A stretch of 7,476 nucleotides of DNA from Clostridia bacterium. Lineage in GTDB: Bacteria > Bacillota > Clostridia > Christensenellales > Aristaeellaceae. Positions within the stretch are counted from its first letter, which is position 1; every line of letters starts with the position of its first letter. Made by a program: the position numbers and the translations under genes. The notes under the pieces were generated by a model that saw only the letters and a list, made by a program, of their open reading frames with translations, ran no database searches and was not told the origin of the DNA. Of the stretch, positions 5,148-7,476 are shown piece by piece. The stretch spans positions 1 through 7,476 of the forward strand of contig JAFUGB010000244.1 of the NCBI GenBank assembly GCA_017469605.1, written 5' to 3'.

Positions 5148-5305
5148 TCCTTTACCCTGCGGTAAACGGTGCGGGGCTGACGGTGGACATGGTAAAGCTT
5201 TCGCGCTTCCTCGGTATCGGCGTCCCAGGGCATGGCGGGCAATATGCCCGTGCACTCGGTGCCCGAGACCACGGTGAATACATCATCCTTGAACTGTTCG
5301 CTCAT
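5144..5305 (-). CDS. Small protein of 53 residues, unknown function
   Basis: An ATG at 5305 is preceded by AAAGGAGGG six bases upstream, one of the strongest ribosome sites in the window, and the frame runs 53 codons to TGA at 5144-5146. The protein is soluble, with no signal peptide or membrane helix. It begins MSEQFKDDVFTVVSGTECTG, continues with ILPAMPWD and an acidic run (DADTEE), and ends in a basic tail (RRVKD). The TVVSGTECTGxxPAxP segment resembles short conserved proteins I recall from Clostridia, of unknown function; I cannot verify this here. One cysteine (C18) is present. The gene is upstream of, and on the same strand as, the reductase-thioesterase operon, 64 bases from it, and is divergent from the nitroreductase gene. 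The length and ribosome site argue for a real gene; the function is not known. Confidence 0.7.
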   Translation of the reverse strand: MSEQFKDDVFTVVSGTECTGILPAMPWDADTEEARKLYHVHRQPRTVYRRVKD

Positions 5306-5343
5306 TTTGTTCCCTCCTTTCCGGCTTAGCTTGCGAAAAATTC

Positions 5344-5349
5344 ATCATA
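5344..5349 (-). promoter_or_regulatory. Possible -10 box for the small gene
   Basis: TATGAT on the minus strand lies in an AT-rich stretch about 40 bases upstream of the small gene. No good -35 box sits 16-18 bases upstream of it, so the promoter would be weak or activator-dependent. This is tentative. Confidence 0.3.
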
Positions 5350-5370
5350 AAAATGCAACAGTTTCTTCGC

Positions 5371-5399
5371 TTGTTTTTATGCGGCGCCCGTGATACACT
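5371..5399 (+). promoter_or_regulatory. Promoter of the nitroreductase-rarA operon
   Basis: TTGTTT (5371-5376), a 17-base spacer and TACACT (5394-5399) form a moderate sigma-A promoter. TG one base upstream of the -10 box (5391-5392) gives an extended -10. The predicted start near 5406 leaves a very short leader containing AAAGGAGGTGG. Confidence 0.55.
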
Positions 5400-5422
5400 G
5401 AAGGGACAAAGGAGGTGGCCCT

Positions 5423-6175
5423 GTGGAGGCGAGCATCCTCAATACCTTTTATTCCCCGGCCCAGCTGGCCCGCTGGCGGGAGGCCATTTCAGGCCGGTAC
5501 AGCTGCCGCGCCTATGCCGCCGGGCCGGATGCCGGCCAGTTGACCGCGCTCAATTACGCCGCCCAGCGGGTATGCCTTCCGGGCACGCGCATCGTCATTG
5601 CCCCATGTCCGGAAGGGCTGTTCCTGCGCATCCCGCTGGTGGAGCCGATCCGCGGTACCGGCACCTACGCCTGCGTCATTGCCGATATGGAGCAAACCCT
5701 CCCGCATACCCTGGCGGGCATCAGCGGCGAAGCCTTTGTGCTGGAGGCGGCCGCCATGCGGGTGAACACCTGCTGGGTGTCGGGCACCTATCGCCGGGGT
5801 GCGGTGAACGTAAAGGTAAAGGAAAACGAGCGCGTGGTGGCGGTGACGCCGCTGGGCATCGCCGCGGGCGACCCACCCCAGGGCCGCAAACGGAAAAAGC
5901 TGGCCCAGCTGTGCACCAGCGCCCCTGAAAACTGGCCCCAGTGGGCCTACCGGGCGGCCGAGGCCGTGCGCCAGGCGCCTTCCGCCGTGAACCTGCAGCC
6001 CTGGTCGCTGAGCTACGGGCAGAAAACGCTGCGGCTGCTGGGAAAAAAGGCCGATAGCCTGGATATGGGCATTGCCATGCTGCATATGGCGGCCGCCGTG
6101 GGCGACCGGCGCTATCATTGGGAATGGGGCCGGGAAAAATGCGTGGCCCACCTGATCGCAGAGGAGAATTCATGA
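5423..6175 (+). CDS. Nitroreductase-family flavoprotein, TM1586-like
   Basis: A GTG start at 5423 follows AAAGGAGGTGG (5408-5418) at ideal spacing and gives a 250-residue protein. Family signs are the N-terminal FMN-binding stretch SGRYSCRAY (23-31), the central GEAFVLEAAAMRVNTCWVSG (102-121), and the C-terminal APSAVNLQPW (185-194). The last two segments resemble the fused, pseudo-dimeric nitroreductases related to Thermotoga TM1586, in which one chain carries both halves that classical nitroreductases make as a homodimer. It likely binds FMN and reduces an unidentified substrate with NAD(P)H in the cytoplasm; no natural substrate can be assigned. Its TGA overlaps the rarA ATG (ATGA at 6172-6175), so the two are translationally coupled. 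No membrane segment or signal is seen. The family call is firm for the superfamily and moderate for the subgroup. Confidence 0.85.
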   Translation: MEASILNTFYSPAQLARWREAISGRYSCRAYAAGPDAGQLTALNYAAQRVCLPGTRIVIAPCPEGLFLRIPLVEPIRGTGTYACVIADMEQTLPHTLAGISGEAFVLEAAAMRVNTCWVSGTYRRGAVNVKVKENERVVAVTPLGIAAGDPPQGRKRKKLAQLCTSAPENWPQWAYRAAEAVRQAPSAVNLQPWSLSYGQKTLRLLGKKADSLDMGIAMLHMAAAVGDRRYHWEWGREKCVAHLIAEENS

Positions 6176-7467
6176 GCTTACTGGATCAACTGGAAGAGAA
6201 CAACGCGCGCAAAAACGCGCCGCTGGCCGAGCGTATGCGCGCCCGGAGCCTGGATGAATTTTATGGACAGGAGCATCTGCTGGGCCCCGGCCGTCTGCTG
6301 CGAAGGGCGGTGGAGGCAGACCGGCTTACCAGCAGCATTTTCTACGGGCCGCCGGGCTGCGGGAAAACCACCCTGGCCCATGTGATCGCCAGCACAACAA
6401 AAAGCGCTTTTGCCCGGCTGAACGCCGTCACCTCGGGCGTCGCTGATGTGCGGGAGGTGCTCCAGCAGGCCCGGGAGCGCCGCACGCTGTACGGCCAGAG
6501 CACGTACCTTTTGCTGGACGAATGCCATCGGTGGAACAAGGCCCAGAGCGATTCCATCCTGCCCGCCATTGAGGAGGGCCTGATCCGCTTCATCGGCTCC
6601 ACCACCGAAAATCCCATGATCAGCATGACCCCGGCCATTGTGAGCCGCTGCCGGGTGTTTGCCTTTCGGCCGCTGACGCCGCAAAACGTGCGGGCTATTG
6701 TGCTGAACGCCATTGCCGACCGGGAGCGCGGCCTGGGCGAAATGAATGTGCATATTGACGAAGATGCCCTGAACCACATCGTACGGGTGGCCGCGGGGGA
6801 CGTGCGCAGCGCGCTGAACGCCGTGGAGCTGGCCGCCCTGACCACGCCCACCACCCAGACGGGCATCCGCATTACGCTGGCTGTGGCCGAGGAGAGCATT
6901 CAAAAACCGCAGGTGCGCTGCGACGATACGCTGTATTATGATATGCTCAGTGCCTTCTGCAAAAGCCTGCGGGGATCGGACAGCGATGCCGCGCTGTTCT
7001 GGTTTGGGCGGCTGATCTACGCCGGCGCCGATCCCAGGCTGCTGGTGCGAAGGGTGATGGTGCACGCCAGCGAGGATGTGGGCCAGGCCAATCCCTTGGC
7101 CCAACTGCAGGCGGCCGCGGCCGCCCAGGCCCTGGAAACGCTGGGCATGCCCGAGGCCCGCATCCCCATTGCCCAGGCCATCATTGCCGTATGCGAAAGC
7201 CCCAAGAGCAACAGCGTGGTCATGGCGGTGGACGCCGCCATGCGGGACGCGTCCACCGCCGTGGGCGCGGTGCCGCAGGCCCTCCGGGATACGCATTATG
7301 CCGGGCATGCGCGGCTGGATAACGGCAAGGGCTACCTGTATCCCCACGATTTTCCGGGACATTGGGTGCCCCAGCAGTACCTGCCCGACGAATACAAGGA
7401 CCGGGTCTATTACCAGCCCAGCGACCAGGGCCATGAGGCCAAAGTAAAAAAGCGCAAGGAGCTGTAA
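6172..7467 (+). CDS. rarA: Replication-associated recombination protein A (RarA/MgsA), AAA+ ATPase
   Basis: This 431-residue protein is full length for the RarA/MgsA/WRNIP1 family, clamp-loader-like ATPases that act at stalled replication forks. The ATG at 6172 follows GAGGAG (6161-6166) at 5 bases; an upstream in-frame ATG at 6118 lies inside the nitroreductase gene and lacks a ribosome site. Visible motifs are Walker A GPPGCGKTT (59-67), Walker B LLLDECHRWNKAQ (113-125), sensor 1 GSTTENP (142-148), the arginine finger in SRC (R159), and sensor 2 GDVRSALN (209-216, R212). The C-terminal half carries the MgsA tetramerisation region, including LIYAGADPRLLVRRVMVHASEDVG (about 283-306) and the terminal LYPHDFPGHWVPQQYLP. 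The more usual Walker B reads DEIHRFNK; here it is DECHRWNK, with the catalytic D116 and E117 intact. It is second in an operon with the nitroreductase, an unexpected partner for a replication factor. Confidence 0.95.
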   Translation: MSLLDQLEENNARKNAPLAERMRARSLDEFYGQEHLLGPGRLLRRAVEADRLTSSIFYGPPGCGKTTLAHVIASTTKSAFARLNAVTSGVADVREVLQQARERRTLYGQSTYLLLDECHRWNKAQSDSILPAIEEGLIRFIGSTTENPMISMTPAIVSRCRVFAFRPLTPQNVRAIVLNAIADRERGLGEMNVHIDEDALNHIVRVAAGDVRSALNAVELAALTTPTTQTGIRITLAVAEESIQKPQVRCDDTLYYDMLSAFCKSLRGSDSDAALFWFGRLIYAGADPRLLVRRVMVHASEDVGQANPLAQLQAAAAAQALETLGMPEARIPIAQAIIAVCESPKSNSVVMAVDAAMRDASTAVGAVPQALRDTHYAGHARLDNGKGYLYPHDFPGHWVPQQYLPDEYKDRVYYQPSDQGHEAKVKKRKEL

Positions 7468-7476
7468 GCTCCCTGC
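7454..7476 (+). terminator. Hairpin across the rarA stop codon, possibly the start of a terminator
   Basis: GGAGCT (7458-7463) pairs with AGCTCC (7467-7472) around GTA. GCA (7454-7456) and TGC (7474-7476) extend the stem past one A-C mismatch. The TAA stop lies in the loop and first stem base. The window ends here, so a following T-tract cannot be seen. Confidence 0.3.

Noticed and set aside
6178..7434. 418-codon minus-strand frame opposite rarA
   Set aside because: RarA motifs on the plus strand are unambiguous; this frame is a GC-codon shadow.

Overview
The window looks like chromosomal DNA from a GC-rich member of the Clostridia (Bacillota), probably an anaerobe. The evidence is strong GGAGG-type ribosome sites, near-consensus sigma-A promoters, TTG and GTG starts, and gene families common in anaerobic Firmicutes (Rrf2 regulator, aldo/keto reductase with a ferredoxin tail, bacterial acyl-ACP thioesterase, TM1586-type nitroreductase). 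I cannot name the genus.

Layout from left to right: (1) the last 50 codons of a membrane protein, possibly a MATE-type exporter, on +. (2) A 255-bp hairpin-rich repeat, copy 1, lying between two copies of one terminator hairpin. (3) A LysR-type regulator on -. (4) A compact divergent promoter region with a 20-bp dyad covering both -35 boxes. (5) An Rrf2-family regulator and a PfkB-family sugar-phosphate kinase (1-phosphofructokinase type), forming an operon on +. (6) Copy 2 of the 255-bp repeat, inverted, again between two copies of a local terminator hairpin. (7) An operon on - of a ferredoxin-tailed aldo/keto reductase followed by an acyl-ACP thioesterase. Just upstream of it on the same strand is a 53-codon small gene with a very strong ribosome site. 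(8) An operon on + of a nitroreductase-family protein overlapping rarA by 4 bp.

The most unusual feature is the pair of 255-bp repeats. They are about 96% identical and in opposite orientation. Each sits in the bidirectional terminator between two convergent genes, and each is flanked by a direct duplication of about 30 bp that is the whole terminator hairpin of that site. The two sites have unrelated hairpins, so the hairpins belong to the targets and not to the element. This fits a small non-autonomous mobile element that inserts at, and duplicates, intrinsic terminators. No transposase or other protein is encoded in the element. The outward-facing U-tracts survive at both sites, so both neighbouring genes probably still terminate, but only after transcribing the element.

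The metabolic genes do not form one obvious pathway. The Rrf2 protein carries three cysteines placed like the Fe-S ligands of IscR, so redox or Fe-S control of the sugar kinase is a reasonable hypothesis. The reductase and thioesterase are probably co-expressed, and their substrates cannot be read from sequence.
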